Of a stretch of DNA of 26,642 nt, positions 15,501 to 23,140 are shown in pieces; position 1 is the first letter of the stretch; every line of letters starts with the position of its first letter. The stretch is from assembly GCA_937897365.1 (NCBI GenBank), contig CALCOP010000217.1, positions 1 through 26,642 on the forward strand, written 5' to 3'. Below the pieces are notes generated by a model. The model was not told where the DNA came from and did not search any database. It saw only the letters and a list, made by a program, of their open reading frames with translations. Source of the stretch: an uncultured euryarchaeote. Lineage in GTDB: Archaea; Thermoplasmatota; Poseidoniia; Poseidoniales; Poseidoniaceae. The position numbers and the translations under genes are program-made.

Positions 15501-17139
15501 AACTTGCTATGCTACAATTGAAAACAATAGTTTTGTGATTTACTTCATCGGAAAAGTCAGTTGGACTTTTGTCAATTCTGCTCTCAGCCTTGGCTATCTT
15601 GAGGTACAAGTCGATGATTATGATGGAACCAGTGTATTTGGTCGCCAAAACCAGTGGGTTTTACAAAGACAAATGTCAATCCAACTCGAGCCTCTTACAG
15701 ATGGTGATGGTCCGGTCCAAGGAGAACTCAGCACTGGTTGGAGCATGATTACAGGAGAATATGTTCACATTAACGGAACGGTGAGCCACCTGATAAGCAA
15801 TTCATCTTACAACGGTTATGTCTCTGTATTCTGGCGAGGAAAAATTCAGAACGATTTTTTCTCGAGTAGTTTTACAGCAGAAGTCATCGATGGTATACTG
15901 TCGACACAGATTCAAACACCGATTGGCTCAGGGTTATGGCATCAAACAGTTTTGGAAATCTGGGACCCATATGACTCCGAGAAACTCTTCACAACTGAAT
16001 TACCGAACATGATACTTGACAGCGCAGCTCCTATCTTGCAACCCTCGACATTAACAACAGGTGTTTCGAGATACCATCTGGACAATGTGGAAATTGGAGT
16101 CAATATTTTAGAAGCCAACTCTTGGACAGGTAACTTGACGCTTAATTGCCAAATACGGGCACTCGATTTTGAATGGCCAACTCTAACATTGAGTCGGGAG
16201 CCATCCACGGTTTTTGACGGCAAAACTTTGTTCAGTTTCACGTTCAACTTCGCTGAGCAAGGTGATCCATCGACGCTGTCAACTCAATCAAATATCGCCT
16301 GCTGGGCAAATGGAAGCGATGATGCGGGTTGGATGCTCTCCGCTACCGATGGTAATTCCGCAAACAACCCTTGGTTGATCTCATCACTCAGTAATATCGG
16401 ACCAGACCTTGCTCTTGGTTCTGTCGAATTTGAAGGTGATGAAAAACCGGGTTCTACATTACGAATGGAAATGAGAATACTGAGCACTGGAGAACAAATT
16501 GAAGTACCAATTAACATCTCTATCAGTATCGTTCAAGACGAACTCTCGACCATAGTTGCCCGTGAATCGCTTACTGGAATGTCAGAGAACAGTGCAGTAA
16601 ACATCCGCAGCTCGCTGACTGTCCCCAGTGGAGATTGGACATTGAAGATTGAAATTGATCGAGAGCAAGAGATATGGGAATTAAGTGAATTGAATAATGT
16701 CTGGATTCAAAATTATTCAAGTGCAGATGAAGGAGTGTCAAGTATGTTGATTCTCGCTTCCGCCGGTACGGGTATAGTGGTTGTGATCGGACTCACATTC
16801 ATCGCACTCCGAATGAGAAAAGTCGACGAGAAAAGTCCGGGTAACGCCAGTGAACCAAAACCACTTACTGGACCTCCACAACGAAAGAGCGAACCAAAGA
16901 AATCACCGCCAAACCTCAAGGGACCTCCACCCAAAACCAAACAAACAAGTGAACAAGCAGCAGAAAATCTCGCAATAGATTTGCCCCATCTGCCGGACAT
17001 TGGAACCACAGTACAAAATTATTCGCAATTGCCTGGTGGTGGTGATTATCAGTATGAAGAAAACAAAACAATGTACACTGGAACAACATGCGGAACGTGG
17101 ATTCAAAATTCCGACGAATCCTTTACAAGAACCCAATAA
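12571..17139 (+). CDS. Giant Kelch/CARDB surface protein with cytoplasmic Pro-rich tail, 1522 aa
   Basis: Residues 1-30 are a Sec signal peptide (MGKSSYRG followed by a Met/Leu core). From about 75 to 400 there are Kelch-type beta-propeller repeats, with recurring GG plus YNTNTDTWDEMANM, MGGRADPN, VAGGVSRKD, ALGGIRTAF, YDVSTDTW and ISGGVTGTG. A long beta-rich region with many N-glycosylation sequons follows. A CARDB-like domain (about 1278-1378, PDLALG to ELNN) precedes a membrane helix at about 1392-1414. The remaining ~108 residues face the cytoplasm: basic, Pro-rich (GPPQRKSEPKKSPP, LKGPPPK), then a compact module ending near GTWIQNSDESFTRTQ. It is likely a single-pass surface receptor or adhesin; propellers often bind carbohydrate or protein, but the ligand is unknown. 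It diverges from the HEAT gene. Confidence 0.85.
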   Translation: MGKSSYRGLMPTVAMMLLMLLTPLQSFMTAQENSLDFDDNQSLNTLHYDVDFNETNGFSNSKVSIDQSTGEAVLERPLISWQGITNSGLLFARAGACAVHVPSTNEVLLMGGRADPNPMQSGDETDTDIVEVFSVANATWGLKDASMPMTQKYFGCTSIGEKVYTVGDFHPYTTPEMRSEGLVQILNTSNDTWIEGTSMPSGKAVGLAGVDNVGDFIYVAGGVSRKDRSDSTDRLMRYNTNTDTWDEMANMSAPRHSFSLVEYHGKLYALGGIRTAFDPALNQTVTAPSNHTEVYDVSTDTWTIHSVLPFEIAAYASTIHNDEIIISGGVTGTGFNSQSGDVYGYNPRTGSMNTHGQLSTDMYDHTITGTNGSIIYATGDSSFYRFSSWGTNYNDISEHFVNPQSHNGWLTSEVFDLRQTVHGTSSPIWLELSGQSPSDTELKLQYKVGQDAGEVGSSNWLPVGPQNSSQFHHIGNHSIVAVGHEKSFFQYRIQLNTSDLNNWKTPDLDFVKVFAEESTLLGTPPVSFHPNAAPVDVISFHSAYSPDSTYSLLLHATNSDGFILPSSNSAEIIWDPKTDSFSIDDIDGILKQSDITVSQTSSSIDGDEITWSLAVEEGLLSDYYVIEIQTHGLHETAYRSPDIINIENLLDVHVLDYSSHFSSQGGPEVQTGEVFPDGAILDVTVDHSFNSTGARLLYGTIEARLHIDVESPSNGWFNSTGEWFTLQTGNQTVTSLELPNTSSGDADVWIEARTQDDFELNVLPSMKEFILNVDEPVQIRTSPDPETYLNEMNARNVEFEFYDVGGFSDESIQAHVWVEALHDTNSDGEFTLNEAITTALYFFNIGHVWTLNLTVNDTANEDHQMVYVSLEGTNLAGKNIRSGVQSPQNGIISWMSRTPQKATVSLIEPLFDTNTAGEQRLEPTGDIGWKVIVSDSNNISDISQVRIELGEDETLGMRYNTNLDTCEEMDARIQVDSTCYATIENNSFVIYFIGKVSWTFVNSALSLGYLEVQVDDYDGTSVFGRQNQWVLQRQMSIQLEPLTDGDGPVQGELSTGWSMITGEYVHINGTVSHLISNSSYNGYVSVFWRGKIQNDFFSSSFTAEVIDGILSTQIQTPIGSGLWHQTVLEIWDPYDSEKLFTTELPNMILDSAAPILQPSTLTTGVSRYHLDNVEIGVNILEANSWTGNLTLNCQIRALDFEWPTLTLSREPSTVFDGKTLFSFTFNFAEQGDPSTLSTQSNIACWANGSDDAGWMLSATDGNSANNPWLISSLSNIGPDLALGSVEFEGDEKPGSTLRMEMRILSTGEQIEVPINISISIVQDELSTIVARESLTGMSENSAVNIRSSLTVPSGDWTLKIEIDREQEIWELSELNNVWIQNYSSADEGVSSMLILASAGTGIVVVIGLTFIALRMRKVDEKSPGNASEPKPLTGPPQRKSEPKKSPPNLKGPPPKTKQTSEQAAENLAIDLPHLPDIGTTVQNYSQLPGGGDYQYEENKTMYTGTTCGTWIQNSDESFTRTQ

Positions 17140-17161
17140 ACTCAATGCTTAACTTCTTGAA

Positions 17162-17761
17162 GTGTTAACTATTGTTCATTCTGTGGCGAGCGAAGATTTC
17201 GAAGATATTCGACGCGTTCTCGCCATTTGTTTTCGAGATGGAGAGGCTCTCGATGCCTTAGATATCGAACGGATTCTCTCATTTGACATGGAGTGGGTGA
17301 ATCCAAGTGAAGCCGAAAAGATTGTTCAAGCACTCATTGGCAAAGGTTGGCTAAGCGGTGAAGAAAATGCTCTTCAACCAACCGTTTCGCTTCGTAATGT
17401 TCAATCACCTCTCGGTTGGTTCCCTCGCCCCTCACGACTTCTCCATCCAGTTGATGCGAATGACATTCAAGAGCAACCCGTTGTAAGTGAGCCGAAGCAG
17501 GTTGCAGCAACGCAGACAAAAGAAAAGACTCAATCGCTGAATCATGCGACCAGTTCAAGTGATCCACGAGCAAAACTCACGCAAAGGCTTTCAAAATACA
17601 TTTCCAAAGCATCTGAAATCTCGCTTGAAGAAGTCGAACGTCGAGCAAAGCGAAAACAACAGGCATTGCGATATGCGAGTACGTGGATATGTTTAGCATT
17701 GGTTGCAAGAGAGCAAAATCTTTCGATGAAGGAAATAACCGACGCACTTGCTACCGTCTAA
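17162..17761 (+). CDS. DUF2240-like archaeal protein
   Basis: Residues about 9-95 match what I recall of archaeal DUF2240: an RRVLAICFRDGEALDALDIERIL helix pair, then SFDMEWVNPSEAEKIVQALIGKGWL, and a following strand with VQSPLGWFPRPSRLL. The pattern suggests a winged-helix-like fold, but no activity is established. A variable Gln/Thr-rich linker (about 100-135) leads to a C-terminal helical part with basic KRKQQALRYASTW. The start used is GTG at 17162, 22 bp after the preceding stop; GTG at 17183 is an alternative and neither has a clear Shine-Dalgarno. Its TAA is directly followed by the stop of the convergent RND gene. Confidence 0.65.
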   Translation: MLTIVHSVASEDFEDIRRVLAICFRDGEALDALDIERILSFDMEWVNPSEAEKIVQALIGKGWLSGEENALQPTVSLRNVQSPLGWFPRPSRLLHPVDANDIQEQPVVSEPKQVAATQTKEKTQSLNHATSSSDPRAKLTQRLSKYISKASEISLEEVERRAKRKQQALRYASTWICLALVAREQNLSMKEITDALATV

Positions 17762-20353
17762 TTAGCCTTCAATGATGGTGCCATCATCGATTTCTAAGAC
17801 CTCTTCCTTATTTCTCGCAGAGAGTTCAACCAAGACCGGCAAAAGCAGAAGAGCGAGGATTAACGAGAAGAAGACGGTCACTGCAGTAATCAACCCAAAG
17901 TCTTGGATGACTGGCATTGGTGAAAACAACAGGACAAGGAATCCGAAGGCTGTAGTGAGGGCACTCATGATCAACGCCACGCCGGTGGTCGAAAGCGCCG
18001 CTCTCAAAGCTTCCCAATGCGTATCTCTTCGAGCAAGTTCAACCTCAATACGTCGCCACATGTGGATCGAATAGTCGATACCAATGCCGATTGTTAACGC
18101 AGTTACCATCACAGTAAGCACATTCCATTTCAAGCCAAGGAGGAACATTGAACCTGCAACCCACAGCGATGCGAGTGCAACAGGCAGAAGAACGACAAGC
18201 GCTGGGACTACACGACGTGTCAAAGCAAGCAAAACCAGCATTGAAACGAACAGAGAAATTGTTGTAGATTTAATCTGAGAGGCATTAAGTCCGTCAAGCA
18301 CTGTTTGTAAAATTACCAAGTCACCTGTAACGTGTAGGTTTGCATGCGATTCGAGATTGTAACGTAGCGTACCAGTGTTTGAGGTACTGCCAAGTTGCTC
18401 TTCAATATTGTTGATGACGATTTGAGATTGAGCTGAAGTCGAGGCTTCAACACGTACTTCGGTTCGGAAATATGTGATTTCCCCATCCGTGAGGTACACC
18501 GTCTGTTCGATACGTTGCGCCCATGTTTCACCGGTTAACGCATCGGCCACTGTTTCATTCGATGAAAGTTCGGAAAATACCGTGGCCAGGTGTAATTCAA
18601 GTGTAGTATCCTTGAGATACACGTCCCCTGCATAAACTTCTAAATTATGCTCATCTCCAAAAGATGAGTTACGCAGGATTGCATCACGAAGAACGACATA
18701 AGGACCTTCATATGAGGGGGAAGCGGGTGCATCATCCGTTCCAACAACATCGTGGTTCGTTTCCAAATCTTTGTGCAGTCCCCGTAGCTCATTGAGCATG
18801 AGTGAATCCCCTGGTATACTTGAGGAAGAATCGACCGGCTCAAAAAGAATGTAAATTAATTTCCAACCAGCACTGTCGTAGCTATCTGCCATATCTTGCC
18901 TTACTTGCATGATTTCCATATCTGGGTCGACGAAGTCTGCAAGGTCGAAATCGGTTTCAAGTGACACTGCACCGAAAATTGAAATTCCTGAAACAAGTAT
19001 CGTAACCAGTAAAACAGAAACCTGTTGCTTTTGTTGAACTGCGACAATTGAGTGAACCAAACTCGGCATAGTAATGGCCTGACTTGCGGTTACCGACGAC
19101 ATCTTCTTGCGAACCACATGAAGTGCACCAACGACAACAGTCGAGGATACAAAAGCACACAAGACACCGAATGCGAGTGCATATCCAAAGGTTGCAATTG
19201 GAGGTAGTGGAGAAATGATATTTGCCAGGAATGCAGCAACAGTGGTAACAACTGCAAGCGACAGAGGAACGGAGAGGCGTGCACAGGCTCTTAGCCACGC
19301 TTCAGCAGGATCATCCTGCTCCTTGCGAATTGCTGAATAAGCACGTTGCAAGTGTATGGCATAATCAATTCCAAGACCGAGAACGAGTGGGGCAACTGCA
19401 ACTTCAAGAGCTGTGAAACGCACACCGAACGAATTCAGGATACCATACGTCCAAATCAGTGCAAAGGAGAGGCCAATAAGCGGGAATGCCACATCATTCA
19501 GTGAACGGAAAGCAATCGCTAAGAGAATCACAACAACCAGCAGTGCAAGGATGACAAGGAGTGCCAAATTATCAAAAGTTCCCTGATCGATATCATAGGA
19601 AATGAGATCGAGAGATGCAACACCATAGGTAAGTCCAGAGGATTCAGAAAGATCGGCAAACTCCAAACGAAATTGGTCTTGGATGACTTTTCTTTCCTCT
19701 TCGTCAAGATCGGGATCTATTTCCAAGACCCAGAGTGTCGAAGTCGCAGTTGGGGCAGCATCTCCCGTCCCGTCCTCGAGATACTTGCAACTTGCATCAA
19801 CGTTGAGATCGGTGTGAAGAAGAGCAGCAGATGCATATCGGGCTGCGGAAAGAAGTTGATCATCCGCAGTCAAGGAGCATACCGTGTCCTCCTCAAAGAG
19901 GAGATCGAGAATTTCACCCCATGATTGAACGGATGCTAAGGAAGTTCCGTTTGCTTCTTCATCAAGTGCAAGTTGCACAATTCCCGGTGCCGAGGTCCAT
20001 ACTGAAACTGCATCTTGGCGCTTGAGAGACTCATTTTCCATGTGCGAGAGATGGTTATCCATCACCTTCAAATTATCTATAGAAAGAATATTAGAGCCAT
20101 CATCAGCAGAAACATGGACGAATAATGGTCGCGCCTCATTTGGGAAAAATTGATGAATTTCATCGTGCGCATTTCTGGAATCAGATTTGGGTGCAAAGTC
20201 TGCTAAGTCAGTGTTAAATGTCGGTGGAGAAACGACCAAATGAACACCAAGAGCAACGGTCATCAAGGTGGTGACAACAAGAAATGCTGGGGCCATTCGT
20301 TGGAATGCAGATGACCATCCGGCCATCCGTTCTTCCAAAGCAGTGGTATCCAT
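17762..20353 (-). CDS. RND-superfamily (MMPL/SSD-type) membrane transporter, 863 aa
   Basis: This is a two-fold repeated 12-helix protein of the archaeal/bacterial predicted-exporter RND family (COG1033 type), usually linked to lipid or hydrophobic-compound export. Helix 1 lies at about 21-41, a large external domain at 45-255, and helices 2-6 at 260-415. Helix 7 is at about 444-464, followed by a second external domain, and helices 8-12 lie at 695-845. Each half carries the hallmark intramembrane motif: LGLGIDYAIHL (325-335) and IGIGIDYSIHM (755-765), whose Asp is the usual proton-coupling residue. The first external segments also match each other (TDLADFAP near 48-55; DLADFVDPD near 470-478), confirming internal duplication. 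Substrate unknown; no partner protein is encoded next to it. Confidence 0.9.
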   Translation of the reverse strand: MDTTALEERMAGWSSAFQRMAPAFLVVTTLMTVALGVHLVVSPPTFNTDLADFAPKSDSRNAHDEIHQFFPNEARPLFVHVSADDGSNILSIDNLKVMDNHLSHMENESLKRQDAVSVWTSAPGIVQLALDEEANGTSLASVQSWGEILDLLFEEDTVCSLTADDQLLSAARYASAALLHTDLNVDASCKYLEDGTGDAAPTATSTLWVLEIDPDLDEEERKVIQDQFRLEFADLSESSGLTYGVASLDLISYDIDQGTFDNLALLVILALLVVVILLAIAFRSLNDVAFPLIGLSFALIWTYGILNSFGVRFTALEVAVAPLVLGLGIDYAIHLQRAYSAIRKEQDDPAEAWLRACARLSVPLSLAVVTTVAAFLANIISPLPPIATFGYALAFGVLCAFVSSTVVVGALHVVRKKMSSVTASQAITMPSLVHSIVAVQQKQQVSVLLVTILVSGISIFGAVSLETDFDLADFVDPDMEIMQVRQDMADSYDSAGWKLIYILFEPVDSSSSIPGDSLMLNELRGLHKDLETNHDVVGTDDAPASPSYEGPYVVLRDAILRNSSFGDEHNLEVYAGDVYLKDTTLELHLATVFSELSSNETVADALTGETWAQRIEQTVYLTDGEITYFRTEVRVEASTSAQSQIVINNIEEQLGSTSNTGTLRYNLESHANLHVTGDLVILQTVLDGLNASQIKSTTISLFVSMLVLLALTRRVVPALVVLLPVALASLWVAGSMFLLGLKWNVLTVMVTALTIGIGIDYSIHMWRRIEVELARRDTHWEALRAALSTTGVALIMSALTTAFGFLVLLFSPMPVIQDFGLITAVTVFFSLILALLLLPVLVELSARNKEEVLEIDDGTIIEG

Positions 20354-20374
20354 TGTTCTCGCGACGCAAAGACA

Positions 20375-20383
20375 CTAAAAAAG
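20375..20383 (-). promoter_or_regulatory. Possible TATA box for a leaderless RND transcript
   Basis: CTTTTTTAG on the minus strand is centred about 26 nt before the ATG of the RND gene, which has no Shine-Dalgarno. This is the spacing expected of an archaeal TATA box feeding a leaderless mRNA. No start site is known. Confidence 0.35.
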
Positions 20384-20519
20384 AAACGGGGTCGAATGTT
20401 CTCAAGATGTGCCATTCTCGGTCGTTTTAAATCGTGCCTGAAAAATTATTTGCGCAGTGATACGGCGTAAGTGAAGGAGAAGGTTCAAAACAAGAAGGTA
20501 GGTCGCAAGAACGATTGCA

Positions 20520-20777
20520 ATGCCTGTTAAAGTCCTCCTCAATGAAAAGAATGAACTTCGCTTGCGAGTCATTGGCGAAAGCCATACCGCTTTGCAAATG
20601 CTTCGTGAACGCCTCAATAACAACTCAAAAGTAGAGTACGCAAACTATTTTCCAGGACATCCAGAACTTGATGACCCTGAATTTTACATTCGAACATCTG
20701 GAAAAAACTCGTCTGATAAAGTGTTGAAAGAAATTGTATCAGGACTTGCCAAGGAATTCTCAAGCATTAGCCTCTAA
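20520..20777 (+). CDS. rpoL: DNA-directed RNA polymerase subunit L (Rpo11)
   Basis: Rpo11 pairs with Rpo3 (subunit D) to form the alpha-like assembly platform of archaeal RNA polymerase; it is the counterpart of eukaryotic Rpb11. The 85-aa length is normal. Family features include an N-terminal strand (VKVLLNEKNELRLRVIGESHT), a helix with LRERLNNNSKVEYANY, and the signature GHPELDDPEFYIRTSG at about 46-61, followed by the C-terminal dimerisation helix. truD follows after 14 bp on the same strand, so the two probably share a transcript. The 166-bp divergent spacer upstream contains AT-rich stretches (TTTTAAAT near 20424, AAAAATTATTT near 20440) that could be its promoter. Confidence 0.93.
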   Translation: MPVKVLLNEKNELRLRVIGESHTALQMLRERLNNNSKVEYANYFPGHPELDDPEFYIRTSGKNSSDKVLKEIVSGLAKEFSSISL

Positions 20778-20791
20778 ATAGGGGTATTGAA

Positions 20792-22195
20792 ATGACCACT
20801 TGGACGGATTCTCTTGCAGAATCCATCGGACTTGACGGTTATGCTACGGATACTCAAGGAATTGGCGGTGTCTTGAAAGCGAGAGTTGCGGACTTTCGCG
20901 TAGAAGAAATTTCAACACCCGTTCACCTCGATAGCAGAGGGAGATTCACCGTCGCTAAGATCATGCTTACCAATTGGGAAACAAATCGTTTTTGCAACAC
21001 TTTGGCTAAGGCACTTTCAATACCTCGAAATCGAATTTTTTTCGCAGGAACGAAAGACAAACGAGCAATTACCCAGCAGTTGTTTGTAATCGATGCTCCT
21101 CAAGCAAAAGTTGCGGGTGTCGAAATCCCAGATGTAGACATCGAAGTTCTTGGGCGCACGCATCAGAAAATCGGTTTTGGAAATCATCGCGGTAATCGGT
21201 TTACCATTGTCGTCCGGGGTTGTGCTCATGAAGATGGGTCACCGATGTCTGTGGAAGATGCTTTGAGTCAGGTTGAAGAAATTCAAAAGGAAATGGCAAT
21301 GAAACTTGGAGAAGGTACTTTCCCCAACTGGATTGGTCCTCAACGTTTTGGAGCTGGACGGCCTGTTACTGCAGAAGTTGGTAAGTACGTCACATCAGAG
21401 GATTGGAAACAGGCCGCACTCACTTATATTGCCATGGCGGGTGAATCTGAAAACCCTGATGTCGCAGCATTTCGAGAACATGTTCGAAATCATGGACCAA
21501 CCCAAGAAGGACTTGATATGGCCCCAAAGTGGCTTGGTTTTGAGCGTAAGATGGTCGAACACCTTCTCCACCGACCTGAAGATTACGTTGGGGCATTTCG
21601 AAAGTTGCCAGGAAATCTTCAATTGATGACAATTCACGCATTGCAATCAGTCGTGTTCAACAAATCACTCCATGCAAGACTGTCCGAAAATCACCCAATC
21701 AGTACTCCAATCGAAGGAGATTATGTTGGCCGCATAGATGAGAAGGGCCAATTAGACGCATCGAGTTGCGTTCTGGTTGAACAAAGAACTCTCCCGAGGA
21801 TTATCAGAAATTGTCAACTTGGGCGGTTAGCTCCCACAGGTCCACTTCCCGGAAGTGAAATCCAAACATGTAATGGGTTAGGCGGAGACCTTGAGAAAAA
21901 CGTCATCGACCAAATGGGATTATCTGATGTGTCTTGGCAGGTTGAAGCAATTCCTCGCCTTTCGACACGGGGAACACGCCGATCACTTGTTACCAATTTC
22001 AATGAAATGAGTATTGACAGCGTTCCGATTGCGAACGATGATGCAATGGGAGAACGATGGAAAAGTGGACCACTTGAGAACAGTCGTTGGCACCCTGAGG
22101 GAGCATGCATTCGCTTCCGTTTCGTACTTTCATCAGGAAGTTATGCTACAACTCTGCTCAGAGAGTTTATGCGTTGCCCGCTTCACCAATTATGA
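20792..22195 (+). CDS. truD: tRNA pseudouridine synthase D (TruD/Pus7 family)
   Basis: Makes pseudouridine at position 13 of tRNAs (archaeal and eukaryotic Pus7 members act at additional sites). The N-terminal ADFRVEEI block (33-40) and catalytic motif FAGTKDKRAITQQ, with nucleophile Asp89, are present. The GNHRGNRFTIVVRG segment (about 130-143), the WIGPQRFGAGRP motif (about 178-189, typically NYFG/QRFG) and the C-terminal SSGSYATTLLREFMR block all match. At 467 aa it includes the TRUD insertion domain, normal for archaea. A GGGG-containing weak ribosome site lies about 8 nt before the ATG. It converges on the aEF-1 beta gene with 6 bp between stops. Confidence 0.94.
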   Translation: MTTWTDSLAESIGLDGYATDTQGIGGVLKARVADFRVEEISTPVHLDSRGRFTVAKIMLTNWETNRFCNTLAKALSIPRNRIFFAGTKDKRAITQQLFVIDAPQAKVAGVEIPDVDIEVLGRTHQKIGFGNHRGNRFTIVVRGCAHEDGSPMSVEDALSQVEEIQKEMAMKLGEGTFPNWIGPQRFGAGRPVTAEVGKYVTSEDWKQAALTYIAMAGESENPDVAAFREHVRNHGPTQEGLDMAPKWLGFERKMVEHLLHRPEDYVGAFRKLPGNLQLMTIHALQSVVFNKSLHARLSENHPISTPIEGDYVGRIDEKGQLDASSCVLVEQRTLPRIIRNCQLGRLAPTGPLPGSEIQTCNGLGGDLEKNVIDQMGLSDVSWQVEAIPRLSTRGTRRSLVTNFNEMSIDSVPIANDDAMGERWKSGPLENSRWHPEGACIRFRFVLSSGSYATTLLREFMRCPLHQL

Positions 22196-22201
22196 GTGAA
22201 C

Positions 22202-22474
22202 TCAGAGAAGTCCCATAGAGAGAACTTCAATTTCTCCGACACCGGAAATCTCAGAGATTTTGCTTTCCAATGCATCTGCAAGTCCTTCGCCATCATTCAT
22301 GACGACATGGATTTGTACGAACTTGAGTCCGAAAGCCAAGGGTTTGACTTCGACAGATTGGATGTCATAGATTTCATCGCTAAGACCTTGAACAGATGCA
22401 GCGATTGCTTCAGCATCGACATCTTCAACTTCAGCATCAGGATTGATTTTGTATGTCATTGCTACCATACCCAT
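22202..22474 (-). CDS. ef1b: Translation elongation factor aEF-1 beta
   Basis: Exchanges GDP for GTP on aEF-1 alpha during elongation. The 90-aa protein is the size of archaeal aEF-1 beta and keeps its hallmarks: a beta strand VAMTYKINPDAEVED, then VEVKPLAFGLKFVQIHVVMNDGEG around 41-64, and the C-terminal SEISGVGEIEVLSM. It follows the 57-aa zinc-ribbon gene by 9 bp. A perfect GAGGTGAT Shine-Dalgarno (22478-22485) spans the stop codon of that gene, suggesting translational coupling. This two-gene order is conserved in many archaea. Confidence 0.93.
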   Translation of the reverse strand: MGMVAMTYKINPDAEVEDVDAEAIAASVQGLSDEIYDIQSVEVKPLAFGLKFVQIHVVMNDGEGLADALESKISEISGVGEIEVLSMGLL

Positions 22475-22477
22475 GAT

Positions 22478-22485
22478 ATCACCTC
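22478..22485 (-). promoter_or_regulatory. Shine-Dalgarno of aEF-1 beta, overlapping the upstream stop
   Basis: GAGGTGAT, a full match to the archaeal 16S 3' end. It overlaps the TGA of the zinc-ribbon gene and lies 3 nt before the ATG. Confidence 0.7.
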
Positions 22486-22657
22486 AGGGCCCCTGATAGT
22501 TGCATTCCGCATTGGAACAAATGTAGATGACGCCTTGGTTACGGCAACGTGGACTTCGTCCAATGGCTATGCCGCAACCTGGGCAGGGGAATGAAGTTGA
22601 GCCGGTTTCTTCAAGCGGGATACCAGATGATGTGCAATTTTTTGCTCTTTCAGTCAT
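22484..22657 (-). CDS. Small zinc-ribbon protein (HVO_2753-like), 57 aa
   Basis: A short gene recovered by reading the minus strand: it begins MTERAKNCTSSG and ends CNYQGP. Six cysteines (C8, C25, C28, C38, C47, C52) make paired zinc-knuckle sites around FPCPGCG and YICSNAEC. This is the archaeal small zinc-finger family encoded directly upstream of aEF-1 beta (DUF1610/HVO_2753 type), likely acting in translation or nucleic-acid binding. A GAGG ribosome site lies 9 nt before the ATG. An AT-rich CATAAAG about 40 bp upstream could be a TATA element. The family and synteny make this a confident gene despite its size. Confidence 0.9.
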   Translation of the reverse strand: MTERAKNCTSSGIPLEETGSTSFPCPGCGIAIGRSPRCRNQGVIYICSNAECNYQGP

Positions 22658-22765
22658 AATAGGTCCTCAGGAACAAATGGCCCACGCCCTCCCCTTCTTT
22701 ATGGTTGCGTGCTGAATCACCTCTGATTCCGGTGTGAAACCGAATTAGAGCCGTACCCAAATGGA

Positions 22766-23110
22766 TTAACGACCAAGTATATTCAAACGTCCTTTGCGAC
22801 CCGTACTGACGACAAGTTCTCCCTTTCGCTCACGACACCACCCCGACTCAAACGAAACGATGTCACCTACTCTGACTCGTTGGATTTGTTCTCCCCACAA
22901 TACGACGCCAACGAGACCGGTTTCATCACGCCCACAAGCTGCTGCAACTGGGCCGACGTAGTGTTCTGAGTAAACCATGCGTTGAGGATATACGCGAAGT
23001 ATAACTAATTCAAGACGATGAATTGGTTGATTTGCGTTTAATTCGGATATCTTTTGTCTTGTGTGGGTAATTTTGTGTTTCGTTCCAGCGCTGTTCGAGT
23101 TCTTTTCCAT
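22766..23110 (-). CDS. OB-fold single-stranded DNA/RNA-binding protein (archaeal SSB/RPA-like)
   Basis: The 114-aa protein is a single OB fold like those of archaeal SSB, RPA and SOSS-B. After a polar N-terminus comes HRLELVILRVYPQRMVYSE (first strands), then the diagnostic GRDETGLVGVVLWGEQIQRVRVGDIVSFESGW (about 60-91) and a closing ELVVSTGRKGRLNIL. The DETG...W pattern with GDIV and VSTGRKG is typical. It lacks the acidic tail of classical SSB. It probably binds single-stranded nucleic acid; whether it works in replication, repair or RNA metabolism cannot be told here. It follows rlmE by 30 bp on the same strand. Confidence 0.8.
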   Translation of the reverse strand: MEKNSNSAGTKHKITHTRQKISELNANQPIHRLELVILRVYPQRMVYSEHYVGPVAAACGRDETGLVGVVLWGEQIQRVRVGDIVSFESGWCRERKGELVVSTGRKGRLNILGR

Positions 23111-23127
23111 GAGGTGAGATTAACCTC
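23111..23127 (-). promoter_or_regulatory. Inverted repeat at the SSB-like start codon
   Basis: In the transcript, GAGGT-TAATCTC-ACCTC ends exactly at the ATG. The GAGG part is the only plausible Shine-Dalgarno and would be paired in the 5-bp stem. The stem is short and may not fold in vivo. Confidence 0.35.
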
Positions 23128-23140
23128 AATGCTCATCAAA

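Noticed and set aside
20402..20623. Minus-strand frame with a hydrophobic stretch opposite the start of rpoL
   Set aside because: More than half lies antisense to rpoL, which is certain; the hydrophobic segment arises from the opposite frame and no good start is present in the spacer.
22658..22765. Possible extra small gene or RNA between the SSB-like and zinc-ribbon genes
   Set aside because: No coding frame, cloverleaf or strong stem was found; it most likely holds the promoter of the zinc-ribbon/aEF-1 beta pair.
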